From assembly GCA_028710485.1 (NCBI GenBank), contig JAQTTZ010000014.1, positions 1 to 60,145 of the forward strand: 60,145 nucleotides of DNA, read 5' to 3'. The number at the start of each line of letters is the position of its first letter. Position 1 is the first letter of the stretch. The position numbers and the translations under genes were made by a program. Below the pieces are notes generated by a model. The model made no database searches. It saw only the letters and a program-made list of their open reading frames with translations, and had not been told where the DNA came from. The DNA is from Bacteriovorax sp. (GTDB lineage: Bacteria > Bdellovibrionota > Bacteriovoracia > Bacteriovoracales > Bacteriovoracaceae). Below, in pieces: positions 1 through 8,275 of this stretch.

Positions 1-363
1 CACTTGGCTCAGGTTTGAAAAGTTATCAGAGCACCACATGATATGCTTTCTAAAGCGCTCAGTGGTTCTAAATCCTTTTCTGATTCCAGTGACTGGCTCA
101 GTGAAAGGCTTCTTACATTTTTTACAATAGAAGCGTCTTTTTTTGATTTTAAGATAGATGTGGCGGTCGCGAATGGGAGCATCTTTTATACGAACCCAGA
201 CATGATCGTAGATGGCCCAAGACCGAGTCGCGCACTTTGGGCAAACTTCAAACTTGGAAGTCTTTTCAAGTTCAAATTCAGAATCTAGCTTGCCAGTTCG
301 GAGGCACTTAATAATTTTTAGTTCCGGAAGCTGAAGCGTTTGTGTAAACTCATTGGTGAGCAT
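1..363 (-). CDS. ISL3-family transposase, N-terminal part (truncated by the window edge)
   Basis: The first 121 codons of a transposase. The visible part carries the N-terminal zinc-ribbon of ISL3/IS204/IS1001-type transposases: Cys41-x2-Cys44 and Cys80-x2-Cys83, with an aromatic and basic stretch between and after them (RRFYCKKCKKPF around residues 76-87). The ATG at 363 is preceded by GGAGAA at good spacing. The helix-turn-helix and catalytic DDE domain would lie beyond the left edge. Nothing visible suggests decay: the frame is open from the start codon to the edge. Confidence 0.75.
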   Translation of the reverse strand, partial: MLTNEFTQTLQLPELKIIKCLRTGKLDSEFELEKTSKFEVCPKCATRSWAIYDHVWVRIKDAPIRDRHIYLKIKKRRFYCKKCKKPFTEPVTGIRKGFRTTERFRKHIMWCSDNFSNLSQV

Positions 364-480
364 GGGTTCTCCGTAAAAAGTTATGTGGTAATAAAATTTT
401 ACAAGAGTTTTAAATTCATGCTCGTTATCAGATTAAAACATTCAAGAAACACTGCTTCCCACTATTAAAAACGGAGACCC
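1..480 (-). mobile_element. Terminal part of an ISL3-family insertion sequence
   Basis: The element is cut by the left window edge; only its transposase-start end is visible. Reading inward from 480 on the minus strand, the end begins GGGTCTCCGTTTTTAATAG, which resembles the terminal inverted repeats of ISL3-family elements as I remember them. The transposase starts about 117 bp inside this end, a normal arrangement. ISL3 elements usually make 8-bp target duplications, so ATAAGTAA (481-488) is the expected duplication. The other end lies outside the window, so neither boundary nor duplication can be confirmed. Confidence 0.6.
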
Positions 481-501
481 ATAAGTAAGTCCAATTTAAA
501 A

Positions 502-539
502 GTTCCAGCAGGATTAATTCCTGCTGGAACATTTTTGTT
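502..539. terminator. Bidirectional rho-independent terminator
   Basis: A perfect 12-bp stem (502-513 with 519-530, GTTCCAGCAGGA and its complement) with a 5-nt loop. It is followed by ATTTTTGTT on the plus strand and by TTTTAA on the minus strand. It probably ends the minus-strand collagen-like gene and separates it from the IS. Confidence 0.8.
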
Positions 540-565
540 AATATTATGTTGGGGTTTCTAGTCCA

Positions 566-1201
566 CTAGTCCACTAGTCCAGTTAGACCTTGAGGTCCAG
601 TATCTCCAGTAGGTCCTTGAGGACCAGTATCTCCTTGAGGTCCTTGAGGTCCTTGAGGACCAGTATCTCCTTGAGGTCCTTGAGGTCCTTGAGGTCCAGC
701 TGGTCCTTGAGGACCTGTCTTGCCTTTGTGTTGAGTAAGGCAACAAACGATTAGGATGATCACTCCTAACACAAGTGCCACATGAACACCGATTCTGCTT
801 CCCGACCAACTAGTTCCTTGAGCATAGGTGCTGTTTAGTTTAGAAAGGGCAAAAGCGCGTGCTTCGTCCGAATTCATTTGATTATCGTTAATCACTTTGG
901 TGATTTCAGTAATTTCTTTTTGAGTTTCTTTATCTTTAATTTTTTCCAGTGTGAACTGAACTAATTCTTTGTTAGAAAGACCTTTTTCTTGAAGAGCGGA
1001 AACGTCTCTTTCAAAGCCATCAACCGATTCATTGAAAAATTTAGAATCAGTCTGATTCCACTCAACATTTAGTTTGTAGTTGAGTTCATCAAAAGTTCTA
1101 TTCAATTCATTCGCTAGAGCGAAAGATTGCTGAACAGGTGTGACTGCATACGCTTGTGTGAATGCTGTAATTAGAAAAATAGCAGTAAACTTTTTAAACA
1201 T
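566..1201 (-). CDS. Collagen-like Gly-X-Y repeat protein with signal peptide and membrane segment
   Basis: A 211-residue protein of unknown role. It has an N-terminal signal peptide ([19 protein letters not shown]), a helical, charged middle region, one strongly hydrophobic segment ([19 protein letters not shown]), and 16 consecutive Gly-X-Y triplets rich in GPQ and GDT, ending with GLVD. Bacterial collagen-like proteins form triple helices on cell surfaces, but here the order places the repeat after the membrane segment, so its side of the membrane depends on whether the N-terminal segment is cleaved. The ATG at 1201 is chosen over one at 1213 because GGAGGG sits 4 nt before it. The gene is alone, with a terminator after it. 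Confidence 0.75.
   Translation of the reverse strand: MFKKFTAIFLITAFTQAYAVTPVQQSFALANELNRTFDELNYKLNVEWNQTDSKFFNESVDGFERDVSALQEKGLSNKELVQFTLEKIKDKETQKEITEITKVINDNQMNSDEARAFALSKLNSTYAQGTSWSGSRIGVHVALVLGVIILIVCCLTQHKGKTGPQGPAGPQGPQGPQGDTGPQGPQGPQGDTGPQGPTGDTGPQGLTGLVD
581..724 (-). repeat. Collagen Gly-X-Y coding repeat (9-bp units)
   Basis: Sixteen tandem 9-bp codon triplets inside the collagen-like gene. Longer 27- to 36-bp blocks are nearly identical, giving a tract able to change length by slippage. The adjacent ACTAGTCC motif is also repeated three times at 558-580. Confidence 0.85.
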
Positions 1202-1354
1202 AAAACCCTCCAAGAAATTTTTTAGAACCGCGACGTGTTCTAGTCATTAAAAAAGAAGGAGGCAATAGAATTTAATTTAAGATTTATTCAAGATTTTCAA
1301 TCAATAGTCGCTAGTTATTAGACTCATAATTAAACCAAATTGGTTAGTCGAGTA

Positions 1355-2626
1355 TTAAAACTTAATCATGACATCGACGCGACGGTTCTGAGCTCGTCCT
1401 GACGGTGTCTTGTTCGATGCTATTGGATTTTGTTCGCCTGATCCGATCGCTTTAATTCTTTTTTCAGGAATAACATCTGCGGATAGAAGATACTCTCTCA
1501 CTGTCTGTGCACGTTTTTTGGAAAGTTTTTCATTTAGAGCAACAGTGCCGCTTGAGTCTGTATGTCCTTCAACCACGACTGCGCTTCTACCAAACTCTTC
1601 GATCACTCGTCTGACTTTACCAAGAATTGGAAAATTAGAATCCTTCAGAACCGCTTGGGAAATTGGGAACTCCAATCCGCGTAAGCGGATTATTAAAGTA
1701 TTTTTTCGTTTTATTACTTCGGCTTCATTATTGGAAAATTGGCGACGAGCTTGTTTCAATTTTTCATCAATAGATTTCTCAGACTCACGAGTTTCCTTTT
1801 TTAAAATAGCGCTCTGGCGAGTTGTAATAATGTCTTCTTTCATAGATGCCAATCTTTCCGGGGACTTTTTTTGAGGCCCTGTTGATTCATGAGTAATTTG
1901 TAAAAGTTGATAAGCACTCTGGTTTGCAGCTAATGAGCGAGTTTTTATTTGATCAACTTCATGTCGATTGGAATCGATGTAAACAGAAGCATTTTGGTAA
2001 TCATTTATCGCAGTCTCAAGACTTTTTGGAGCATATTTCTTTGCACCATCTTTAATTGCCATGGCGATTGTCGATCGCGCTTGAGCTAGATTTTGATGTT
2101 TAATTGCAGCTAATTCTAGCTTCAAATAAATAGTTTTGAGTGCCTTGCGATTTCTTTCTACATTCACAATATTATTGTATTCAAGATCAGAGGTTATATT
2201 TCGAAGAAGATCATCTGTTTTTTGAAAGTCCGAAGCAAAGAAACCAGCTGCTCCGGCCTTAACTGCTAGTTGACGAGCAATGACAACGTCCTCAATATTT
2301 CTATGAGAAAGCATTGATGCTCCATTTGCACGATTAAGATAAGTTCGAGCAGTAGCAATCTGATTGAGTGTTTCCTTCGGATCAATTTGCTTCTCTAAGC
2401 TCTTCCTTGCATCTTCTAAATACTCATTTGCTACATGGAAATTACGAGGAGATAATACATCTACTTGATTTGCAAGTGCTGTATTCATGTCAGTGTCTAA
2501 AGACTTAAACTCTTGAGCCACGTTCGCTATATTTGGAATTTCGTTATTAAGTTGGCCACTACTACAGCCACCGAAAAATAAAAAAATAAAAAAACAAGCG
2601 GTTAAATTATTAGATTTCAATTTCAT
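1355..2626 (-). CDS. OmpA-family lipoprotein with C-terminal peptidoglycan-binding domain
   Basis: A 423-residue predicted lipoprotein. The signal peptide ends in FFGGC, placing the lipidated Cys at residue 21. A long alpha-helical region rich in Ala, Lys and Asn follows (about residues 25-300, resembling DUF4398 helical repeats). The last 110 residues are an OmpA C-terminal domain, with VVVEGHTDSSG and the diaminopimelate-binding pattern NEKLSKKRAQTVREYL. It should tether the outer membrane to murein. The start at 2626 has AGGGAG a few bases upstream; an in-frame ATG at 2644 is less likely because it adds charged residues before the signal peptide. Single-gene unit. Confidence 0.88.
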   Translation of the reverse strand: MKLKSNNLTACFFIFLFFGGCSSGQLNNEIPNIANVAQEFKSLDTDMNTALANQVDVLSPRNFHVANEYLEDARKSLEKQIDPKETLNQIATARTYLNRANGASMLSHRNIEDVVIARQLAVKAGAAGFFASDFQKTDDLLRNITSDLEYNNIVNVERNRKALKTIYLKLELAAIKHQNLAQARSTIAMAIKDGAKKYAPKSLETAINDYQNASVYIDSNRHEVDQIKTRSLAANQSAYQLLQITHESTGPQKKSPERLASMKEDIITTRQSAILKKETRESEKSIDEKLKQARRQFSNNEAEVIKRKNTLIIRLRGLEFPISQAVLKDSNFPILGKVRRVIEEFGRSAVVVEGHTDSSGTVALNEKLSKKRAQTVREYLLSADVIPEKRIKAIGSGEQNPIASNKTPSGRAQNRRVDVMIKF

Positions 2627-2795
2627 GATCTCCCTTCTAGACACCCAGAGTAAGTTGGAGATTAAAATTTTTAATAAGAAAAATAAAATACATTAAGACT
2701 ATTAATTAGATCTGAAATCGTATGAGTTCCCTTTATGGAAAATTTTCTGCTCTGTTGTAACAAAAACAGACGTGAATCATTGAAGTGATTTACTC

Positions 2796-2819
2796 GGGTG
2801 TTGGAACTACTCAACACCC
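2796..2819. other. Hairpin in the intergenic region
   Basis: An 8-bp perfect stem (GGGTGTTG, 2796-2803, with 2812-2819) and an 8-nt loop lie in the 293-bp gap between the divergent OmpA-like gene and the 2920 operon. There is no U-tract, so it does not look like an intrinsic terminator. It could be a leader structure of the rightward operon. The rest of the gap is AT-rich and should hold two divergent promoters, which I could not place. Confidence 0.4.
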
Positions 2820-2919
2820 AAGAGCTTAGGCAAAATGTTATGGCTATTTTCTTTTTCAGACAAAAGGTACACTAAAAGGCGCGCGTATTTAAATAAACGA
2901 GCTCTGAAGGATAAACACG

Positions 2920-3396
2920 ATGACAAAGACAAGATTTATATTTTTTATAACGTTTCTTTTTTGTATTCAACATTCTTGGGCTTTTTCAGCGTCTTCTAAT
3001 TTTATTAGTCTTTCTGCTGGCAAAAATTATCTTAGTTTTCCAAAAAATACCAATATCGAATGGAGTGATTTTTGTTATGACAAGAAGATGGGATGTGCTC
3101 GTTTTCAAAGCAAGCAAGCAAGGAACCCTCGTTTTGGATTTATCAAGGTTGTTTCTGATAAAATAGAGAGAAAAAAATTTAAAAATTATTGTAAAGAGGT
3201 TTTTGAGCTTAGTAAATCTACGGACACAAACCTAAAGAATTTTATCAATTCTTCAGAGGCGACACTACCACATTGTTCCTGGTCGGGATTAAAGGATGCA
3301 ACTCACTTTTTTTGGAAAGATGGCATTACTTTAGTCGTAACGACTTCTGATCAACATGATGTTCAAAAAATGATTAGTGAGGCAAAGTTGAAATGA
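2920..3396 (+). CDS. Secreted protein of unknown function
   Basis: A 158-residue protein with a clear signal peptide (hydrophobic residues 6-20, cleavage likely after SWA). The mature part is basic, has five Cys and no motif I recognise; disulfides in the periplasm are plausible. The start has AAGGA at 8 nt. The stop overlaps the next start by 4 nt (ATGA), so it is translationally coupled to the larger secreted protein at 3393 and the two probably work together. Confidence 0.7.
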   Translation: MTKTRFIFFITFLFCIQHSWAFSASSNFISLSAGKNYLSFPKNTNIEWSDFCYDKKMGCARFQSKQARNPRFGFIKVVSDKIERKKFKNYCKEVFELSKSTDTNLKNFINSSEATLPHCSWSGLKDATHFFWKDGITLVVTTSDQHDVQKMISEAKLK

Positions 3397-5174
3397 AAAA
3401 AATTAGTTTGATTTTACCAGTATTTCTATCAATAAATTGTAGCTTAATTTTTGCAGCTGATTCGTTTCAAATCCTGGAAGAAAATAAAAGACTTACTGCT
3501 TTGAAGACAGAAAGAGATCCAGCTAAAAAAGAAGATTTGATTAAAGAGCTGGGATCTAAGTGCCCTTTTAATGAAACCAATTCTCAGCTTGCAGCATTGA
3601 TTCCAAGTTCAACCAGTTTGAACCTTTCTGCAAATCTTTCGGATCAAAAAAGGGCCGAGTGCACTACCCATCTTCAAGGGTTCAATCAAAGCCTAGACAA
3701 GACGAAGGGGATTCAGGATATGGTTGCAGATCCTTCTCTCAAAATTAATGATGAGCAAAAAAAAGCTTTAGAGGATAATCTCAAAAATGCAGTGAGCGCA
3801 ACGAGCGGTCTTCGCTCAATGCTTGAGGCACAGTGTGAATTTGGCAATAGTAGCGAAGAAGTTTCAAGTATCAGTAATAATCTTATCAATGTTGTTGAAG
3901 GAGGATCATCTGCTCTCGCTTCTATTAACCCCATCGCTGGCCTGATTGGGGCCGGTGCAGCGGCCACTGGTCGCTTGGTGTCTTCTCTCGGAGGCTGGTT
4001 ATTCGGAAAAGCTAAAAATGAACTTGGTCGCGAGGCTACCGATTCTGATCGCTTCATCAATGATCTGTGTTCCTTTAGAAATTTAGCTCAAAAGTATGAC
4101 AAGCTTTACACTGATCCATTTGAGAAGAGTCTTAATAGAGAAAAACAATTAGCAGAAAGAAAAAATGCCAGAGATAGAGCGTCTGAAGCGACTAAAAATC
4201 TACAAGTGTGTGCAGAACAATTAAAATCATCTGTTGATAAGTTGCAAGCATTTTCGCTTGAGTTGACCACCTCTTCAGATCTACCAAGTTCCCAGAGGCA
4301 ATGTTTAAGCCTTTTAAATAAGTATATCGACACCAAAAAGAGCGAAGATGCAGATCCACTACAGGTCCTGGCTTCAAAATATGGCTGCTTCACACCGGAG
4401 GAGGATCATAGTTCTTATTGTAATAACTTAAGTGCTATTGAATCTATGACTGAGGGGGATATCTACAATAAATGTGAGAAAGAAGATTTTCAAAAAGCGG
4501 CTTCCGCAAAGTTTATCAATTTGTCAGATATTCTTTTTAGAAGTGTACAAGAAGATGTGATAAGGATTTCTCCCATTACTGATGAGCTCCAAAGGATTCG
4601 AGACGCTGAAGAAAATGAGAGGATCGCCTCTGAACAATTCGATGCCATTCAGAATCTTATAGATGCTAATCCAATAACCAATGTAAATACTTCGAAATCT
4701 ATGACTAATTTAGGTCGAAATTTGTTAGGTTCTCGTTTTGATAAATTTGTGAAAAGTTCTTTGAAATCTGCCTCGATTGATTTTGAGGAAGCTAGCGATG
4801 TTCTTGATGATCTCGTCGATCAAAAAAAGGAACTAAATGAAGGGAGCTTTTTTTCATGGGGAAAAAAAGACGATTCGGAAAAGGCTAAAATACAAAAAGA
4901 GATTTGCGATAATGCTTCTCAGGTTATAAGACAGTTGGCGACTGCTTATCGATCCAACGCCGGTGTTAAGGATATTTGTGACTTTATGAAAGGGGATGGA
5001 GTTCCTTCACTTAAGACCGAGGGCTTTAATTACGACAGTTATTCAGCAGCGATTAGCGATCAAAGTAACAATCTCTCAAATCGTTGCAATGCTATTTATA
5101 AGGTGGTGACTACAAACTTCACTGAGATTAAGGTCCAGATGAATATTGCTACAAATTTAGGTTGTAGTAAGTAA
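3393..5174 (+). CDS. Large secreted helical protein of unknown function
   Basis: A 593-residue protein with an N-terminal signal peptide (cleavage probably near LIFAA-D). It is mostly charged helix and contains many spaced Cys residues. A single Gly/Ala-rich hydrophobic stretch (about residues 174-205, including GLIGAGAAATGRLV) could insert into a membrane. No family is recognised by eye. It is coupled by a 4-nt overlap to the small secreted protein upstream and is followed after 73 bp by a glucosaminidase on the same strand. Confidence 0.7.
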   Translation: MKKISLILPVFLSINCSLIFAADSFQILEENKRLTALKTERDPAKKEDLIKELGSKCPFNETNSQLAALIPSSTSLNLSANLSDQKRAECTTHLQGFNQSLDKTKGIQDMVADPSLKINDEQKKALEDNLKNAVSATSGLRSMLEAQCEFGNSSEEVSSISNNLINVVEGGSSALASINPIAGLIGAGAAATGRLVSSLGGWLFGKAKNELGREATDSDRFINDLCSFRNLAQKYDKLYTDPFEKSLNREKQLAERKNARDRASEATKNLQVCAEQLKSSVDKLQAFSLELTTSSDLPSSQRQCLSLLNKYIDTKKSEDADPLQVLASKYGCFTPEEDHSSYCNNLSAIESMTEGDIYNKCEKEDFQKAASAKFINLSDILFRSVQEDVIRISPITDELQRIRDAEENERIASEQFDAIQNLIDANPITNVNTSKSMTNLGRNLLGSRFDKFVKSSLKSASIDFEEASDVLDDLVDQKKELNEGSFFSWGKKDDSEKAKIQKEICDNASQVIRQLATAYRSNAGVKDICDFMKGDGVPSLKTEGFNYDSYSAAISDQSNNLSNRCNAIYKVVTTNFTEIKVQMNIATNLGCSK

Positions 5175-5247
5175 TTATCCAACCTTTAATATCAAAGGGT
5201 TGAAAAAATGGCTCAAGTAAAATGTCTTTGTTGTCGATAGAGACGAC

Positions 5248-6063
5248 ATGAAGTTTTTTATACTCTTTCTTTTAATTCTCGCGATGTCACAAGTTGAAAC
5301 CTTTGCCAAAGAAGGCAATGGAAAGTGTTTACGAGAATTTGATGGATATCCGCTTGGCCCAGAGAAATTAGAATTTATTGATCGTCTCCAAAAGATACTA
5401 GATGATAATTTATCAGCAAAGAAACTTGCTTTCATGAAAGAGATTATGCCGATGGCGGTAAATGCTACTGAAAAGGTGGAAGTGGAACGCGATTTTTTAG
5501 CCAAATTAATGGCAAAAAAAGAGTTTTCGGAAGAAGAAAAAAGTAAACTTGCAGCTCTTCATGTAAAATATAAAACCGACGACATTAAAGATAAAGAGGG
5601 TGCGCTTAAAGAATTAAAAATGAGAATAAATGTTATTCCCTTAGATTTAATTTTAACCCAAGCAGCGCTCGAGTCAGGATGGGGAGCAACACCTGTCGCA
5701 ATAAAATGTAATAATCTTTTTGGAATTCACAATAGTAATGGTCTATCAACCTGTAATACTCCCTCTCGAAAAATTGCACAATTTGAGTCGATACAAACCT
5801 CTATTGAGTATCACATTCTTAATCTCAACAGAGGCGTTAGTTACAAAGCCTTTAGAGAGCATCGCCAAAAAATTCTCGACAAAAAAGAAACACTCACGGG
5901 AGTTGCGCTAGCGCCTCACTTAATAAACTATTCAACACGTAAAACAGCTTACACCAACGAGCTTGTCAAAGTAGATAACAGCAATAAGTTATCATCATCT
6001 GTAGTTGAGGCCATTAGACTCACTGAAAGCTATGAATGGTCGCCAAAGGATGATGGGCAATAG
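5248..6063 (+). CDS. Bax-like glucosaminidase (endo-beta-N-acetylglucosaminidase domain)
   Basis: A 271-residue secreted protein. The signal peptide covers residues 1-20. The C-terminal half carries the glucosaminidase fold seen in Bax and FlgJ: AALESGWG with the catalytic Glu at 142, CNNLFGIHNS, and a tail pattern LINYSTRKTAYTNELVKV typical of Bax proteins. It should cleave glycan strands of peptidoglycan in the periplasm, either its own wall or a prey wall. The N-terminal part (about 21-120) is helical and unassigned. No strong Shine-Dalgarno sequence precedes the ATG. Convergent with the next gene, only 22 bp apart. Confidence 0.85.
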   Translation: MKFFILFLLILAMSQVETFAKEGNGKCLREFDGYPLGPEKLEFIDRLQKILDDNLSAKKLAFMKEIMPMAVNATEKVEVERDFLAKLMAKKEFSEEEKSKLAALHVKYKTDDIKDKEGALKELKMRINVIPLDLILTQAALESGWGATPVAIKCNNLFGIHNSNGLSTCNTPSRKIAQFESIQTSIEYHILNLNRGVSYKAFREHRQKILDKKETLTGVALAPHLINYSTRKTAYTNELVKVDNSNKLSSSVVEAIRLTESYEWSPKDDGQ

Positions 6064-6085
6064 TCGCAAGGCGGTCTAATTCTTA

Positions 6086-7234
6086 TCATTGCGAAAGGGG
6101 ATTGGCCTTGGTGGCATCACAATCTTTTTCAGTAAGACATTTGGTATGGAGATTGCTGATTTGCTCAAGCAGGTTGCTATTTTCGGAATAGGATAATTTT
6201 ACTTGTCCTATGTCGGGAAGCTTCTTCCATTTGCTGTAAGAAATTGTGCCTTCTTTGGAAAGAATCAACTTATTTTCACAATCCAGGCTTCTTGCTGGTG
6301 AAAAATTATTATCTCTAATACAAATAAACCGTTCCCCTTTGGGGGTAGTGCCGGAGCCATTCACCAGAACAGTATGGACCTTGGTGGATTTATCGCGGGC
6401 ATTGAAAACGATCGCGGGGGATTGATTATTCTTAAGTCTGAATTCCAGATCATCAAATAATTTATGGTAATAGTCAGCTCCTTGTGGTTCACCGGAGGCA
6501 ATTATTGATAAACCTTGAGTGCTCATTGCATTTTCAGCCCAGTTCTTTTTGGCCGCTTCTTCAAGCAGGTCTCTGACTTCGGGATCACTTGAAAATTCAT
6601 GTAAATTCTTGAAGCCTGGAATATCCACTGGCTCATTGTTATCCAGCTTTGCGATGATATCTTTATATTCTCTTAAACGCTCAGAGGATTGATCGTCCTC
6701 AGCAAATTTTTTAGGCAATTTCGGATTGAATCTCACAAGCCTGTTGAAACGTTGTGTGATCAGCGCATGACCCCAGCAAAAACCCGAATAATCATAATAT
6801 TTTTTATGAAAATCAATATCCTGGTTGGTAAACGAAAGTGAGTTTTCCTCACTGTCATCGTTTTTGTGATTATTCATTTTTAAAATATCAAAATTATTCG
6901 GACATAAGACTTCACAGCTGCATGAATTCTTATCACATGCTCCCCAGGTTTCGCATGAGCAGAGGTGGTCTTTTATCTTGTTCATTGCCGACATGTTTTT
7001 CACAGGTAAAATAAATGTGTCTTCGCTTAGACAGGTAGTTTTTTCAGAGGATGTTGAATTGCTTGGACTTATTTTAGCATTTTTCATTTCCTCGTAAAGT
7101 TGGTCGCTAGATGAATCTTGAAATCCACTACCCGTAAATAGATTGGTAAAGGCGGCGCCGACAGCCGTTCCAATTTGGGACTCACATGACGAAAACAAGA
7201 ATAGCATTGGCGCTAGCATGAGGAGCTTTTTCAT
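6086..7234 (-). CDS. Lipoprotein, possible papain-like cysteine peptidase
   Basis: A 382-residue predicted lipoprotein (LFLFSSC, lipidated Cys17). A Cys-dense segment (about residues 92-111: CSC..C..CSC..C) may bind metal or form disulfides. Farther on are three elements in the order expected for a papain-fold peptidase: GFCWGHAL with Cys153, KVHTVLVNG with His287, and ICIRDNNF with Asp308. This is inference from residue order; I do not recognise a family. The start overlaps the end of the upstream gene (ATGA), so the two are co-translated. Confidence 0.6.
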   Translation of the reverse strand: MKKLLMLAPMLFLFSSCESQIGTAVGAAFTNLFTGSGFQDSSSDQLYEEMKNAKISPSNSTSSEKTTCLSEDTFILPVKNMSAMNKIKDHLCSCETWGACDKNSCSCEVLCPNNFDILKMNNHKNDDSEENSLSFTNQDIDFHKKYYDYSGFCWGHALITQRFNRLVRFNPKLPKKFAEDDQSSERLREYKDIIAKLDNNEPVDIPGFKNLHEFSSDPEVRDLLEEAAKKNWAENAMSTQGLSIIASGEPQGADYYHKLFDDLEFRLKNNQSPAIVFNARDKSTKVHTVLVNGSGTTPKGERFICIRDNNFSPARSLDCENKLILSKEGTISYSKWKKLPDIGQVKLSYSENSNLLEQISNLHTKCLTEKDCDATKANPLSQ

Positions 7235-8058
7235 TTTTTAATCTCCTTCACCAGCTCGAATAAATAATTTTTTTCAGGGTTATCGTTTAAAAAATAGCTT
7301 GTAGCTCGTTTCATTTTTTTGTCAGAAAATTTTCCGGATTCTAAATAGTCCGTTAATAACCCGCAGATGATAATGCTGTAGGTATAGGCTTTAGGGTATT
7401 TTTTATACTCCGTTGCACAGTTGAGTTCTTTCACGCCTTTTTTATTCATAAGAACATTTAAGCTGTCATAGACCGTAATGTTAAAATTGTTAGTCGATTT
7501 TTTTAAGCCTGCTGGATTGATTGAAATAAAAGCTTTCTGATATTCTTTATTTTTTAGGAGATTGATTAAATCTTCTTCGCGGGCAAATGTCGCATAAAAT
7601 CCGTCTATCTGCTTTGCCTTTTTGTCGGACAGATAGTTGGCTACGGCATTTAAATAATAATCAATATCGCGGGTTTTAAAAGCACTCTTTTTTTCATAAT
7701 AGTTTTGAGCCTCTTCATACAGGCTTCTCACTTTTTCTTTGTCTGATTTATTAATGGCAATTGCGATCAAGTTGACTAGAGCTTCTGTTTTATTTTCAGA
7801 GGTATTAATTTTTAGCGCGTTTTCATAATAAATTTGAGACTTATCATAAAAGCGGTATTGATAGAGTTCTCTACCGGCAATAATATTGATCAAAAATTTT
7901 TTATCGTCACTGAGTACCGGTGATTTAAGCTCACTCTGAACTTTGTCTTCAATCATTTTTAGATCATTTGGGGCTATGATTTTTGAGTTGTTCTGAGCGT
8001 AGGCGCTTAAAACATAAAAGGTCATCAGGGCCATCAATTGGATCGTTATTCTGAGCAT
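7231..8058 (-). CDS. Secreted TPR-like helical protein of unknown function
   Basis: A 275-residue protein with a signal peptide (about residues 1-21, ending SAYA). The remainder is built of helical pairs such as GRELYQYRFYDKSQIYYENA, which look like degenerate TPR units, so a protein-binding role is plausible. It is the first gene of a two-gene operon with the lipoprotein at 6086, joined by a 4-nt overlap. No enzyme motif is visible. Confidence 0.65.
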   Translation of the reverse strand: MLRITIQLMALMTFYVLSAYAQNNSKIIAPNDLKMIEDKVQSELKSPVLSDDKKFLINIIAGRELYQYRFYDKSQIYYENALKINTSENKTEALVNLIAIAINKSDKEKVRSLYEEAQNYYEKKSAFKTRDIDYYLNAVANYLSDKKAKQIDGFYATFAREEDLINLLKNKEYQKAFISINPAGLKKSTNNFNITVYDSLNVLMNKKGVKELNCATEYKKYPKAYTYSIIICGLLTDYLESGKFSDKKMKRATSYFLNDNPEKNYLFELVKEIKK

Positions 8059-8141
8059 CTTGATATCCGGTGAAAAGACTAATCTCAGTTCTCATTATAG
8101 AGAGAGAAGCCATAATTTCATAGGAGGTAAATTAATCAGGT

Positions 8142-8240
8142 ATGAGGACTGATCTTTTTTATCAGAGATACTGGGTGGTTAGAACGACGTGCCCAAGAAT
8201 TAGACAGGGTCCGGAAAGGCAAGAGACGCAAAATATTTGA
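8142..8240 (+). CDS. Possible 32-residue small protein
   Basis: A short frame beginning MRTDLFYQRYWVV, 14 nt after a perfect AGGAGG (8123-8128). The spacing is longer than ideal. The peptide is basic, has no membrane segment and has no recognised relative. It lies on the strand opposite both neighbours and overlaps a possible RNA structure, so it may not be translated. Listed because of the ribosome-binding sequence only. Confidence 0.2.
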   Translation: MRTDLFYQRYWVVRTTCPRIRQGPERQETQNI

Positions 8241-8262
8241 GCTAAGTCCTCCCAAACCCAGT
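8170..8262. other. Possible structured RNA element
   Basis: A 7-bp perfect complement (ACTGGGT 8170-8176 with ACCCAGT 8256-8262) encloses about 80 nt. The enclosed part is less AT-rich than its surroundings and contains GGAAAGG and GACGCAAA. The latter recalls part of the c-di-GMP-I riboswitch core, but the other conserved half is absent. The strand cannot be decided. It lies between two minus-strand genes. Confidence 0.25.
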
Positions 8263-8275
8263 TTAATAACTATAA

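Noticed and set aside
558-809. Open frame rich in Arg/Thr/Ser/Trp overlapping the collagen-like gene
   Set aside because: It is the same repeat DNA read in another frame on the same strand; the Gly-X-Y frame has the signal peptide and ribosome-binding site.
5208-5240. Ten-codon frame MAQVKCLCCR between the secreted protein and the glucosaminidase gene
   Set aside because: Too short, and the sequence before it is part of a small imperfect hairpin; no supporting evidence.
8200-8250. c-di-GMP-I riboswitch (GACGCAAA, GGAAAGG)
   Set aside because: The conserved 5' half of the core is missing and the spacing between the two elements is wrong, so only a generic structured element is reported.
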